From positions 19,277 through 83,276 of the forward strand of contig CAVULN010000048.1 in assembly GCA_963742305.1 (NCBI GenBank): a stretch of DNA of 64,000 nt. The letters are read 5' to 3'. The position numbers were made by a program, and so were the translations under genes. The notes beneath the pieces are model-generated. The model was not told the origin of the DNA, did not search any database, and was given only the letters and a program-made list of their open reading frames with translations. The stretch's first letter is position 1. The number at the start of each line of letters is the position of its first letter. Shown piece after piece: positions 53,258-61,870 of the stretch. This DNA comes from Roseiarcus sp963742305. GTDB taxonomy: Bacteria; Pseudomonadota; Alphaproteobacteria; Rhizobiales; Beijerinckiaceae.

Positions 53258-54747
53258 CGGACCACAATCTTGTAGCGCTGCCCGGGAACGATCGCGACGC
53301 CGCGCTCGAGACCGTTGAGAATCAGGAACTGATCGAGCCATTGCGGCAGGAAGCCCATCCGCGCGGCGAGCGTTTCGGGGTCGTCGCCGGTCTGCGCCTC
53401 CACGATCCTGATCTTCTCCGGCGCGGCCAACGCCGCATCCTGCGGGGTGAGGGGACGAAAGGAGTCGAGAGAGGCCATGAAGCGCGAATCGACCGCCGGC
53501 GAAAGATCGTGGGCGGCGTAAATGAGACGATAGAGCCGGCCATTCAGGCGCACGGCCCCGAGGCGGAAGCTCCACTGGTCGCCCTTGGCGACCGCGGTGG
53601 CGCCGTCGAGGCCGCCGATCTTCCTCGATTCGATCGATGTCGTCTTGACCCCGTCGATCCAGTCCGAGCCGATGGCGCTGGTGACCGGCGTCGACTCTGG
53701 AATCGCGATGCTGTCGAGACGCAGCGCCTGGCCGCCCCCTGCGCCAACGCCGATGAGCGCCGCCGGCTGATTGTCGAGCGCGAAGCCATCGGGCGCGTCG
53801 AAGGCGAAGCCGAGCTTCGGATGAATGAAGGCGTCGCCGTGCACGACCCCCTGGGACGGGTCGTCGCCGAAGGCGAGGCCGTCGATGGCGGCGAGATAGG
53901 CGTTGCGGCCGGTCTCGCCGGTCCCCGGCGGGCCGTATTGCCGCGCCGCCGCGTTCGCCTGGGCGATGCGCTCCGGCGTCGAGGGATGGGTCGCCATCAT
54001 GTCGGGACGGTTGGCGGAGCCGCCGCCCGACACCTGTTCGCGAAACGCGCTCCACTCGCCGAGCGCGGTGAGGAATCGGGCCGCGCCGTAGGGGTCATAT
54101 CCGGCGCGGGCGATGGTCCTGATGCCGATCTGGTCGGCGGCGAATTCCTGCTCGCGGGAGAACCGGGCGATCGCGAGCTTCGAGCGGGCCTCGACTTCGT
54201 CCTGAGCCTCGCGTTCGCCGAGCACCTGCGAATTGACGCGCGAGAACAACGCGGTCGTCTTCTCGAACTCGGCCCGCTGCGCCGCGTGGCGCGCGGTGAT
54301 GTGGCCGATTTCATGCGCCATGACGGCGGCGATTTCGGCGGTGTCGTCGGCCAGCGCGAGAAGGCCGCGGGTGATGAAGATATCGCCCGAGGGCAGGGAG
54401 AAGGCGTTGACGATCGGCGAATTGAGCACGGTGAGATGGTAGGCGGGCCCGGCGCCGTTCGAGGGCGGCGCGAGCTTCGCAAGAACGCCGTCGAGATAAG
54501 CCTGGGTCGCCGGCGCCGAATAGACGCCGCCGAACGCATCGATCAGCCGCTTGCGTTCCGGATTGGGCCTCTCGGCCGAAGCGGGACGCGGCGTGGGCTG
54601 CGGGACGACGCTGACCGGCCCGGGCGGCGGATCGATCGTCACGCAACCCGCAAGGCCGAGCGTCACCCCGGCGATGAGCGCGATCAGAACGCGCCGCCCG
54701 CGCCAGGGCGCAGCCATGCGTCCCAGATTGTCCGGCTCGCCGGTCAT
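53254..54747 (-). CDS. M48 family metalloprotease lipoprotein with C-terminal LysM-like region
   Basis: The 497-aa product starts at ATG 54747, overlapping the thermonuclease stop by four bases; a second start at 54717 is possible. A lipoprotein signal, LIALIAGVTLGLAGC, has its lipobox Cys at residue 35. The zinc motif HEIGH is at residues 145-149 (VMAHEIGHITARHAAQRAEF), with the third ligand region REQEFAADQIGIRTIARAGY. The last 60 residues (PEKIRIVEAQTGDDPETLAA, GVAIVPGQRYKIVV) resemble LysM. Similar proteins (BepA/YfgC-like) maintain outer-membrane proteins and the envelope. Confidence 0.9.
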   Translation of the reverse strand: MTGEPDNLGRMAAPWRGRRVLIALIAGVTLGLAGCVTIDPPPGPVSVVPQPTPRPASAERPNPERKRLIDAFGGVYSAPATQAYLDGVLAKLAPPSNGAGPAYHLTVLNSPIVNAFSLPSGDIFITRGLLALADDTAEIAAVMAHEIGHITARHAAQRAEFEKTTALFSRVNSQVLGEREAQDEVEARSKLAIARFSREQEFAADQIGIRTIARAGYDPYGAARFLTALGEWSAFREQVSGGGSANRPDMMATHPSTPERIAQANAAARQYGPPGTGETGRNAYLAAIDGLAFGDDPSQGVVHGDAFIHPKLGFAFDAPDGFALDNQPAALIGVGAGGGQALRLDSIAIPESTPVTSAIGSDWIDGVKTTSIESRKIGGLDGATAVAKGDQWSFRLGAVRLNGRLYRLIYAAHDLSPAVDSRFMASLDSFRPLTPQDAALAAPEKIRIVEAQTGDDPETLAARMGFLPQWLDQFLILNGLERGVAIVPGQRYKIVVR

Positions 54748-55592
54748 GGATTCGGCTTCGCTTCTCCTGGCGCGCCGGCGGGACGCGCAATTTCGATCAT
54801 CGCCGGGTCGGCGACCTCGATTCTCGGACCGAACCGGTCATCGAGGGCGCCGCGCGCCCTGATCGTCTGTCCAACCAGCGCGACGGCCGGCCGTCCCTCT
54901 CGCGCGAGCGCCGTCTCCAGTTTTCGCGCGACCGCGATCGTCGGGCCATCGCGGGGAACAAGCTCAAGATACAGGCGCGAGCGCGCAAATCCAACCCTTC
55001 GCACCAGGCCTTCGATCACCACAAATCTGCCGGAGCGGCGGCGCAGCGCGGCCAGATTGGACGACTGGATTACGCTGAAATCCGGGTCGCGCCAAACCCC
55101 CAGTCCCGCCTGGCGCGCCCCCTCTTCGATCATGAGCCGCTCCGCGGCGCAACCGCGCGTCTCGTACTCGGGCCGGACGCGGGCGTAGCCTGCCGCCAGC
55201 AGCGCCGCCGCGGTCGATTCGGGCTGCGCGCCGGGCATGGACAGGTCGGCGACCACCCTTCCCCAGCGATCGGTTCCGCCGGCCAAGAGGATCAGGTCCG
55301 CTTCCCGGCCGAGCAGCCGCTCACTCAGGAAATCGCGCGCGGCCTTCGCGAGTTCGGGCGCGCCACGGTCGCGGCTGGGCGCGTCCAGCCCCCCGAGCCT
55401 CACGGTCCTGCCGTCGCCAAGCTCGATCTCGAGGCGCTCGTTGACCCCGACCGCCTGAACCGGCCCGGCGGACCGCCCGCAGGCCGCGCCCGCCGGGAAC
55501 GCGAGCGCGAGGGCCGCGAGCGCCGCGCAGGCGCCAAAGAAGCGCCTGAAGCGACAAGCCGGCGCTGAGCGGTGCGCGAGGCGGAAATTCAT
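54744..55592 (-). CDS. Thermonuclease-family (SNase-like) secreted protein
   Basis: From ATG 55592 the 282-aa protein has a long signal region (FRRFFGACAALAALALAFPA). An SNase-type OB-fold follows: NERLEIELGDGRTVRLGGLD, APSRDRGAPELAKAARDFLS, TDRWGRVVADLSMPGAQPES, and LLAAGYARVRPEYETRGCAA. The catalytic Arg/Glu pattern of true thermonuclease is only partly recognisable, so nuclease activity is uncertain. A C-terminal extension (FVVIEGLVRRVGFARSRLYL) may be a second OB-like domain. First gene of the unit with the M48 protease and rdgB. Confidence 0.85.
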   Translation of the reverse strand: MNFRLAHRSAPACRFRRFFGACAALAALALAFPAGAACGRSAGPVQAVGVNERLEIELGDGRTVRLGGLDAPSRDRGAPELAKAARDFLSERLLGREADLILLAGGTDRWGRVVADLSMPGAQPESTAAALLAAGYARVRPEYETRGCAAERLMIEEGARQAGLGVWRDPDFSVIQSSNLAALRRRSGRFVVIEGLVRRVGFARSRLYLELVPRDGPTIAVARKLETALAREGRPAVALVGQTIRARGALDDRFGPRIEVADPAMIEIARPAGAPGEAKPNP

Positions 55593-55660
55593 GTTAAGGG
55601 CATGCCGCGCCGGGTTTGACTTGTCCACAATGGTTTTGACCCGGCGCCGTCGATTTCAGG

Positions 55661-55737
55661 GTCCCGGTAGCTCAGCTGGATAGAGCACAGGTTTCCTAAA
55701 CCTGGGGTCAGAGGTTCAAGTCCTCTCCGGGACGCCA
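55661..55737 (+). tRNA. tRNA-Arg (anticodon CCT)
   Basis: A complete cloverleaf with encoded CCA. The acceptor GTCCCGG pairs with CCGGGAC, the D-arm is GCTCAGCTGGATAGAGC, the anticodon stem CAGGT/ACCTG holds loop TTCCTAA (anticodon CCT), and the T-arm is GAGGTTCAAGTCCTC. It reads AGG codons. Everything to its right in the window is a patchwork of mobile DNA, so its 3' end is a likely attachment site. I found no second copy of the 3' end within the window. Confidence 0.97.
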
Positions 55738-55784
55738 ATAAAATCAAACAGTTATATTGATACGGCGGTTGAGTAAAAAGATTG

Positions 55785-55804
55785 GGGTAACGCTAGGGTA
55801 ACGC
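55785..55804 (+). repeat. Tandem 9-bp direct repeat just after the tRNA
   Basis: GGGTAACGC occurs at 55785-55793 and again at 55796-55804, an 11-bp spacing, 48 bases past the tRNA end in an AT-richer stretch. Paired short repeats beside an attachment site may be recombinase arm sites. This is only positional inference. Confidence 0.35.
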
Positions 55805-55826
55805 CCTTCTCGCAGCCCGGAGGGCC

Positions 55827-56052
55827 ATGAGTTCGCACTTTCAAACGGCAATTCTCGCTGTCCTCCCGAATAAGGATGAACAGGGAATTCCGCCGCGCCA
55901 AATCTTCGAGCGGCTCGGAGTTGAGCACCCGACGCTTTTCTCAACGCGCCTCATTATCGCGGGCGCTCTCGCGGCTTGCCGCCCAAGGTCTCGTTGTCGG
56001 CCTCCGCACGAGCATTGAATCTCGTCATCACTACTGGCGGAGCAGACGCTGA
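55827..56052 (+). CDS. Small winged-helix-like protein, unknown, one apparent frameshift
   Basis: The ATG at 55827 follows GCCCGGAGGGCC. The frame reads SSHFQTAILAVLPNKDEQGI, PPRQIFERLGVEHPTLFSTR, LIIA, then breaks at the GGG near 55960-55965. It continues one frame over as ALSRLAAQGLVVGLRTSIES and RHHYWRSRR to the TGA at 56052. The helix-turn-helix-plus-wing feel (QIFERL, TRLIIARALSRLAAQGLV) suggests a small DNA-binding protein of about 75 residues, possibly phage or island derived. No family assigned. Confidence 0.45.
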
Positions 56053-56167
56053 CGCCAGCCTCAGAGGCGCGCAATTTGGGCACGCCCAGGCCGTATCTTG
56101 TGAATTGTGTTTATTTTGAGTTGAAATAGTGGCCGGTTGTGCTACTTTTGCGTGCGGAGGGCACGCT

Positions 56168-56432
56168 ATGACGACGCAAGCATATCTGGCCGCGACAATC
56201 CCGCCGACCAGCGATGAATGGATGTGGATGGCAGACTCCCACCTTCGCGCACTGCTCGCAGCCTACGTGATCGCGAACGGTTCCCCTGCGTCGGTGAGAT
56301 CGCGTGCCGGCGAAGGAAATGGGTGATGTCGTTACGGAACTCGGCAGAGCCGCAGACTTTCATCGCAGCTTCGCTGAGCTTTGCGAGACGGCAGAGCGTC
56401 GGCTCCTCGATGTTGCAATGAGCGCGGCATAA
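56168..56432 (+). CDS. Small hypothetical protein in the island, possible frameshift
   Basis: From ATG 56168 (preceded by GGAGGGCACGCT) the frame reads TTQAYLAATIPPTSDEWMWM, ADSHLRALLAAYVIANGSPA and stops at 56326. Another frame from about 56302 reads VPAKEMGDVVTELGRAADFH, RSFAELCETAERRLLDVAMS and ends at 56432. The two parts may be one protein of about 88 residues with a break near 56295-56305, or two pieces. No family recognised. Confidence 0.35.
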
Positions 56433-56441
56433 TACCAAAGG

Positions 56442-57020
56442 TCATGACGACTGACCGACGTGAGCCCAGTCTCGCATTCCGATGGATGTGATGGTTTCGG
56501 GCTCGGCGATGAGCTTTCGCCAGGCGTCGCAGGCGGCGTCGACAATGGCGTCGTAGTTTTCGAAGACGGTGTTTGAGAGCCAGTTCTGGCGGAGATACTG
56601 CCAGACGTTCTCGACCGGGTTCAGTTCAGGCGCGCGGGACGGCAGGAAGATCGGCGTGATGTTTTCGGGCACGTCGAGCTTGCCGGTGGTGTGCCATCCG
56701 GCGCGGTCGAGCAGCAGCACGGCATGGGCGCCCTCGGCGACATTGCGCGAGATTTCGTCGAGGTGAAGCTGCATCATGTCGGTGTCGGCGTAGGGCAGCG
56801 CCAGCGCCGCTCCGACGCCTCGGGCGGGGCAGATCGCGCCGAACAGATAGGCGTTGTCGTAGCGCTGATCGGCGGGCTGCCTGGGCCGCGTTCCGCGCCT
56901 GGCCCACTGGCGGACAAGGCCGTTCTTCTGGCCGATCCGGGCCTCGTCCTGAGAACCAGATCTCGACCGGCGTCGTCTCCGGCAGGCCTTCGAGATGAGC
57001 CTTCAGCGCGCGCGGGAAGT
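56442..57020 (-). pseudogene. IS630-type transposase, C-terminal part (split by an IS110-type element)
   Basis: Reading leftward from the insertion point: FPRALKAHLEGLPETTPVEI, then after a frame break near 56950 QDEARIGQKNGLVRQWARRG, ADQRYDNAYLFGAICPARGV. The DDE catalytic core follows (VLLLDRAGWHTTGKLDVPEN, FLPSRAPELNPVENVWQYLR), ending HVGQSS at 56442. The N-terminal part lies at 58379-58877 in the same orientation and ends exactly where this begins (EAFKN then FPRALKA). The transposase gene is thus interrupted and also frameshifted, so inactive. Confidence 0.85.
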
Positions 57021-58378
57021 TTTATGGAATGGCCCGCCCCTCCTTCCGGCGTCGTAGGCTCGCCGGCGGTTCAGGAGGAGGAATGGGTATGGATATTGCG
57101 GTGCTTGGCGTCGACCTCGGCAAGAACGTCTGCAGCGTGGTTGGGCTGGATGCGTCCGGCGCGGTCGTGATGCGGCGTAAGGTGAGACGGGAGACGCTGA
57201 TTGCTCTGGCGGAGAAGCTTCCTCCGTGCGTTGTCGGGATGGAGGCCTGCTGCGGCGCCCATCATCTCGGCCGCGTGTTCGCCGCCCACGGCCACGATGT
57301 CCGGCTGATGTCGCCCGAATATGTTCGGCCCTACGTCAAGGCGCAGAAGAACGACGATCGCGACGCCGAGGGGATCGCGGAAGCGGCGACGCGGCCGACG
57401 ATGCGGTTTGTCGAACTGAAGAGCCAGGACCAACTCGACATGCAGACGCTTCATCGATCGCGAGACCGGTTGGTCGGGGAGCGGACGGCTCTGATCAATC
57501 AGTTGCGCGCCATCCTGCTGGAGCGCGGATTGGTCGCGCCGCAGGGCAAGCGGAAGCTCGAGCAGTTTCTGAGCGTACTGATGGACGAACAAGGCGGAGC
57601 CGACTTGAGTCCACGAATTGCTCTGCTCGTCGCCGACGCTCGGGCGCAATGGGCCGAGCTCGATCGACGAATCTCCGCCTTCGACGCCGAGTTCGTCCGC
57701 TGGGTGAAGGAGAACGAAGAGGCTCGCCGGCTGACGACAATCCCAGGCATTGGCGCGATCGTCGCATCTGCCCTTGTCGCCGCCGTCGGTCGGGCGGAAA
57801 GCTTCGAGCGCGGGCGCGATCTCGCGGCGTGGCTCGGCCTGGTTCCCCGTCAGTTCACCACCGGCGGCAAGCCGAAGCTACTCGGGATCAGCAAGCGGGG
57901 TAACAAATACCTGCGCAGGCAGCTGATCCATGGAGCGCGGGCGGCTCTGCCCTATGTGGCTGAACGCGACACGCCGTTGGGTCGATGGGCCAAAGAGCTC
58001 TCAGGCCGTGCTCATCGCAATGTCGCGATCGTCGCCTTCGCCAACAAGCTGGCGAGAATCGCCTGGGCGGTGCTGCGGCGCGGAGAACGGTTCGCCGTCA
58101 CAGGAGTGGCAGCGTAGAAGAGCTCGGCCGATCGCGTTCAAAGCGTCCATCGGTCAACAGGGGTTTGCGAGAGGGTGCGACGGGATGGCCTGACAGTCGA
58201 ACGGCGCTTTGGAAGCCTGGTTCAAAAAACGGCGCTCGACGCCGGAAGTTTTATGAGGACCGAAGCGCGCGTATCTCCATCATGGCCGGAGGAAGCTCCT
58301 CGAGGCCGGATACGTTGAAGCAGACTGGATCAGCCGCCAATCTCGACAAACCCCCTTGCGAACGGGGCGGGCCATACG
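57021..58378 (+). mobile_element. IS110 family element, IS1111-like, inserted in an IS630 transposase gene
   Basis: The flanks of this 1.36-kb segment rejoin as an uninterrupted IS630 frame, so the ends are known within the four T residues shared at both junctions. Subterminal inverted repeats TGGCCCGCCCC (57030-57040) and GGGGCGGGCCA (58364-58374) lie a few bases inside each end. This placement is typical of the IS1111 subgroup of IS110 elements. It carries one transposase gene and a 260-base non-coding 3' region before the right end, where the bridge-RNA-like non-coding region of such elements may lie. Confidence 0.75.
57083..58117 (+). CDS. IS110 family (IS1111-like) transposase, intact
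   Basis: ATG 57083 follows AGGAGGAGG; the 344-aa frame is unbroken. The N-terminal RuvC-like DEDD domain shows VLGVDLGKNVCSVVGLD, VVGMEACCGAHHLGRVFAAH and NDDRDAEGIAEAATRPT. The C-terminal Tnp_20 domain shows LTTIPGIGAIVASALVAAVG, LAAWLGLVPRQFTTGGKPKL and GISKRGNKYLRRQLIHGARA, with the conserved Ser in GIS. These enzymes move the element through a circular intermediate without classical terminal repeats. It is the only transposase in the window with no visible damage. Confidence 0.92.
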   Translation: MGMDIAVLGVDLGKNVCSVVGLDASGAVVMRRKVRRETLIALAEKLPPCVVGMEACCGAHHLGRVFAAHGHDVRLMSPEYVRPYVKAQKNDDRDAEGIAEAATRPTMRFVELKSQDQLDMQTLHRSRDRLVGERTALINQLRAILLERGLVAPQGKRKLEQFLSVLMDEQGGADLSPRIALLVADARAQWAELDRRISAFDAEFVRWVKENEEARRLTTIPGIGAIVASALVAAVGRAESFERGRDLAAWLGLVPRQFTTGGKPKLLGISKRGNKYLRRQLIHGARAALPYVAERDTPLGRWAKELSGRAHRNVAIVAFANKLARIAWAVLRRGERFAVTGVAA

Positions 58379-58877
58379 TTTTTGAAAGCCTCGACGATCC
58401 GCTCGTCCTGCGCCGGATGCCGAGGCCTGGCGCTGATGTGGGAGAAGCCGAGCTTCTTCAGGAGCTTCCCGACGTAGCGCTCGTGGAAGTCGACGCCGAA
58501 CCTCTCGGCGATGACGCGCTTGAGGTCGACCCGCCGCCAGCGCACGACGCCGTCCTTCTCGCGGTCCGGGCCAGCCTCGACGATCTGCGCCGACCTCGGC
58601 CAGTTGCTCGGCTGACAGGCGAGGCTTGGGACCCTCCGTCCAGTTGTCGAAAAGCCCGTCCGGACCCAAGGCGTTGAAGCGATGAACCCAGTCGCGAAGC
58701 GTCTGGCGGTCCATGCCGCCGATCTTCGCCGCCGCCCCTCGGTCCATTCCGTCTCGAACCGCCTGCCAACGACAGAAGCCGCCGGCTCTGGTTGACGTCC
58801 TTCGACCGGCGGGCCAGCACCCGCAGCTCCTCCGCCGAATAGTCCTCTCGCAATCTGACCGCCGGTGAGCGGCTCAT
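58379..58877 (-). pseudogene. IS630-type transposase, N-terminal part
   Basis: Starts at ATG 58877: SRSPAVRLREDYSAEELRVL, ARRSKDVNQSRRLLSLA. After a frame break near 58755-58775 comes the HTH region MDRGAAAKIGGMDRQTLRDW, VHRFNALGPDGLFDNWTEGP. After a second break near 58590 comes VVRWRRVDLKRVIAERFGVD, FHERYVGKLLKKLGFSHISA, DERIVEAFKN. It stops at the IS110 insertion point and continues at 57020. Two frame breaks plus the insertion make it inactive. Confidence 0.82.
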
Positions 58878-58961
58878 ACAGCCTTCGCCCGCGCTCGTCT
58901 CCCTTGGCGGATACTTTCCGGCTCTTTTCGGTCGGGGTGTCCACTCGCGGCCTTCCTTCCT

Positions 58962-59395
58962 TCAGGCCAGCAAGAAGACGCGATCCCAAGTCGGCTCTAC
59001 ATTGGTCGCCGCCGCCAATAGAGAGAGAAGCACCCCAGCCGAGCCCTCCAGAAGCCCTGGCTGATCGACCCGGGTTCCGCCAGGCTCCCAGTTGCGATAG
59101 CCCAAAATACTGTCCGGTTCGTACGCCGACAAGAGCCACCCGACAAGGTCGCCAGCCGCATCGGCGAACATGGGGAGCCAAGTCTCGTTCGCAAACCGCA
59201 AGGTCGCCTGGAGCAGTCCCGCGACGCCATGGCAAAAGGTCGGCAAATCAATCTGTCGGTCGGCAAAGGGCCGACGGTAGACGACCGCCATCGCCTCGAT
59301 CGCCAGCTCGCGCCATTCAGGCCGGCCTCGCGCTACGCCTGCGAGCCAAAGCGCGCGCGCCACACCCGGCGAGCCGGGGGCCGCCTCTTTTTTTT
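58962..59395 (-). pseudogene. C-terminal remnant of a LanC-like lanthionine cyclase
   Basis: About 145 residues remain: GSPGVARALWLAGVARGRPE, WRELAIEAMAVVYRRPFADR, then LPTFCHGVAGLLQATLRFAN, containing the Cys-His zinc-ligand motif CHG of LanC. The typical cyclase C-terminus follows (GLLEGSAGVLLSLLAAATNV, EPTWDRVFLLA). In LanC proteins the SPGVA segment follows a conserved Trp-Cys-Tyr-Gly carrying another zinc Cys; here the similarity stops just before it, near 59390, so the N-terminal two-thirds is gone. Intact relatives cyclise lanthipeptides. No dehydratase or precursor gene is visible, so this is a relic. The frame is open to 59627 but upstream sequence is unrelated. Confidence 0.72.
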
Positions 59396-59684
59396 CCTTT
59401 GCGGCGGAATAGACGGGGCAGCCGGTGTGTTTTTGCCATGGCGCGCACTTTAGCCCTCGCTGAAGGCGCGCCCCTTGCGCCCTCGCGTAGGTGGGAGAAC
59501 TGCGCGGGGGCTGCTTGCTCCCCCACAATTCTGCGAAATTGACCATTTGAGCGCCCGGCTGCAACCTGCAGTTTCTCCGCGCGCTCCTCTCCCAGGGCGC
59601 GCCCCTTCGCCCCGCGCAGACCCCCAATGCGCGGGGCGATTGATTTTCTTTGTTCTTTCTCCGTTCTCATATCACCGCTATCGG
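59396..59684. other. Junction sequence between the LanC and IS256 remnants
   Basis: No gene is supported. Two similar GC-rich patches, GGCGCGCCCCTTGCGCCCT near 59467 and GGCGCGCCCCTTCGCCCCG near 59597, form an imperfect direct repeat about 130 bases apart. A run of eight Ts lies at 59388-59395, near the LanC break. This is probably debris of element ends. Confidence 0.35.
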
Positions 59685-59964
59685 GCGTGTCGCGAACCTG
59701 CGGCGCCGAATATTCCACCGCGCCCTCCGCGGTCTTCACCTTGCCCGTCCGATAGCCGTTGCGGTAGCCGGCCTTTTCGCCCTCGCCGCGCTCATAACGC
59801 TCGCGGCCAAGGACATCGGAGACCTCGCCCTCGAGCGCCTCCTCGACGATCAGGCGCAGCGCCAGGCGGACCAGATCGCTTCGCCCCGCCGCCGTTCCCA
59901 AATCTCCGTTCATCAAGGCGCGAAGCTCCTCGCGCGTGCGTTCGGGTGCGGATAGTCTCTCCAT
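59685..59964 (-). pseudogene. IS256-type transposase, N-terminal fragment
   Basis: ATG 59964 opens MERLSAPERTREELRALMNG and SDLVRLALRLIVEEALEGEV, then SDVLGRERYERGEGEKAGYR and NGYRTGKVKTAEGAVEYSAP, QVRDTPD, matching the start of IS256/mutator-type transposases. Similarity ends near 59685, before the catalytic Asp residues. A C-terminal IS256 piece at 61863 is on the opposite strand, so it is not simply the other half of this copy. Confidence 0.8.
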
Positions 59965-60386
59965 CGGGATGCTCCCTGGGGCCTCCGGCGCCAACCGAAA
60001 GCCGCCTTCCTGTTGCGATTCAGGCAGGGTGCATCCCAACCCCCTCACATGGGGTGTATCCAGTCAAGCTCGATCATCTCGGCATTGCGCCTGCTCCTTT
60101 GGCGTTTGGATCCGAAGCGTGAGCCCGTCTCTTCCATGCAGCCTGACGACCGCATCACCTCACATCCGGTCGAGCTTGTGGCTCGGACCATAATCCCTCA
60201 TGCTCGAGGGTATCGGGCTCGGGTTGGCGGGACCATCCTTTTTCACGGCGTGTTTCAGCCCAGGGGGTTGTCCGCGGTCGCCGCCCGCCCGGATCCGGCG
60301 AAGCCGTCGCGTTCGGCTTCGCTGGAATGGGTCAAGTCATTAAGCCATCGTTGGCGTGTTGGAGTGGGGTTAAGTCATCGATCGGG
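59965..60386. other. Non-coding stretch between transposase remnants
   Basis: I see no convincing gene in 422 bases. A frame from 60013 is open for 141 codons, but its product has no recognisable feature and mixed codon use. The right part (60320-60386, containing two related TTAAGTCAT/CATTAAGCC patches) probably belongs to the end of the second IS110-type element. Confidence 0.35.
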
Positions 60387-61551
60387 TCATGCCGCCTTGA
60401 ACACGGCGCCCTCGGGAACGACGCCTTGGGTGACGTAGCGCCACAAGGCGACGAGGAGTTTGCGGGCCAGCGCCACGATGGCGATCCGGCGGATCCGTCC
60501 CTTCGCAGCACCGACCCGCGCCTGAAACCAGCGGCTCAACGCCGAGTCCGGCTGGTGACGCAACCAGAGCCAGGCAAGCTCGATCATCGTCTTGCGCAGG
60601 CGGCGATTGCCTGACTTCGAGATGCCCTGATCCCGTTCGACGCCGCCGCTCTGCCAGGGACTGGGCGCCGAATCCGCCGTAAGCCGCCACCTGGCGTCGG
60701 TTGCCGAAGCTGCGAAACAACGATTCCAGCCAGAGGAGCGAGGCGAACTCAGGGCCCAAGCCTTTGAGCTTGAGAAGCAGAGCGGCGGGGTTGTTGCGCT
60801 CCTCGGCATCCATGCGGATGAGCGCGTCGCGGGCGCGTTCAACCGCAGCCAGTTGCGTCGTCACCAGCGCGATCCGATCGAGCTCCCGGCGGATTTCCTC
60901 CTTCAGCATCGGCGGCAACTCACGGCCGTCGCCGGTTCGCAGCGCCTCGAGTCGTTCGAAACGATCGCGCCGAAGTGGATCGTAGTCCTGGACGCCTTGG
61001 CCGCTGAGCAGGCCCCTGACTCGATTGGTATGCTGAATGCGTTCCTTGAGCAGCGTGCCGCGCTCGCGCGTCAGGCGCCGGCGATCCTCGTCTTCCCGGC
61101 TCGGCGCGCGAACCATGGAACAGACCCGCCGCTCCCCGCGAGCCCAGGCCATCAGCGTCCGCAACAGCGTCTCGCCGTCGATCGCATCGGTCTTGGCCCG
61201 CCGATGCCGCCGGTCGACCGCGATCGAAGCCGCGTCGACGACGTGGCTCTCGATCCCGTTGGCGAGCAGCAAGCGATGAATCCAGAACCCGTCCAATCCC
61301 GCTTCCTGAATGACGATCGCTTTGACCTGCACGCCGTAGCGCTGCTCGGCCTTCCCCCTCGACCGCGAAAGAAGCTCAAGCAGGCCGGCGCCGTCTCCAC
61401 CCTCAACCACATGCTTGGAAAACTTCTCGCTGCCCGGATTGTTGATCGTCACAACCCATTTCGATTTGCTCAATTCGAGCGAGGCGAACAGCGTGATATC
61501 ATTCGAGCGGGCGGTGGTCGCGACAGCGGTCGCGGAGGTGACAGACTGCAT
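60387..61551 (-). CDS. IS110 family transposase (second type), one apparent frameshift
   Basis: Starts at ATG 61551: SNDITLFASLELSKSKWVVT carries the first acidic-domain strand, with Glu in place of the usual Asp. IVIQEAGLDGFWIHRLLLAN, VDAASIAVDRRHRRAKTDAI and the helical linker follow. The Tnp_20 region begins KLKGLGPEFASLLWLESLFR, FGNRRQVAAYGGFG. Near 60650 the frame breaks, and the C-terminus continues in the next frame (GISKSGNRRLRKTMIELAWL, WLRHQPDSALSRWFQARVGA), ending EGAVFKAA at 60387. It differs strongly from the IS1111-like copy. Inactive unless the break is a sequence error. Confidence 0.85.
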
Positions 61552-61591
61552 CGGTTGCCTCCATGCTGGTGTGGAAGCTCAGCCTACCAAG

Positions 61592-61870
61592 TCAGGCCGC
61601 CGTCCACCCGCATAGGATCTTTTCCAGCAATCCTAGGCCTTCACCGGGACTTTCGTTGCAGTAGGCCAGATCGCCGATCAGCGGCTCGGCGTCTGCCACC
61701 CTCGTCTTGTCGGTCGGGTACCAGTTCTTACCAGTGTCGAAAGACAGGGCGGTCCCGTCTACGCTGTGGATGATGCGTCCCCTGATCTCGGCCTTGGCAA
61801 AGTCAGGGCTGTTGGAGAATTTCTTCTCCGCCTTGGTCTTGGGGGCGTCATCGGGTCGGAAATCCATCAT
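61592..61870 (-). CDS. Hypothetical protein, probably a C-terminal fragment
   Basis: The frame ends at 61592 and reads MDFRPDDAPKTKAEKKFSNS, PDFAKAEIRGRIIHSVDGTA, LSFDTGKNWYPTDKTRVADA, EPLIGDLAYCNESPGEGLGL, LEKILCGWTAA. Its beginning coincides with the edge of an IS256 fragment on the other strand near 61863, so the N-terminus was probably replaced there. I recognise no family. It lies between two mobile pieces. Confidence 0.35.
   Translation of the reverse strand: MMDFRPDDAPKTKAEKKFSNSPDFAKAEIRGRIIHSVDGTALSFDTGKNWYPTDKTRVADAEPLIGDLAYCNESPGEGLGLLEKILCGWTAA

Noticed and set aside
60013..60438. 141-codon plus-strand frame left of the second IS110 gene
   Set aside because: No ribosome binding site or family pattern and it runs into the antisense of the transposase.
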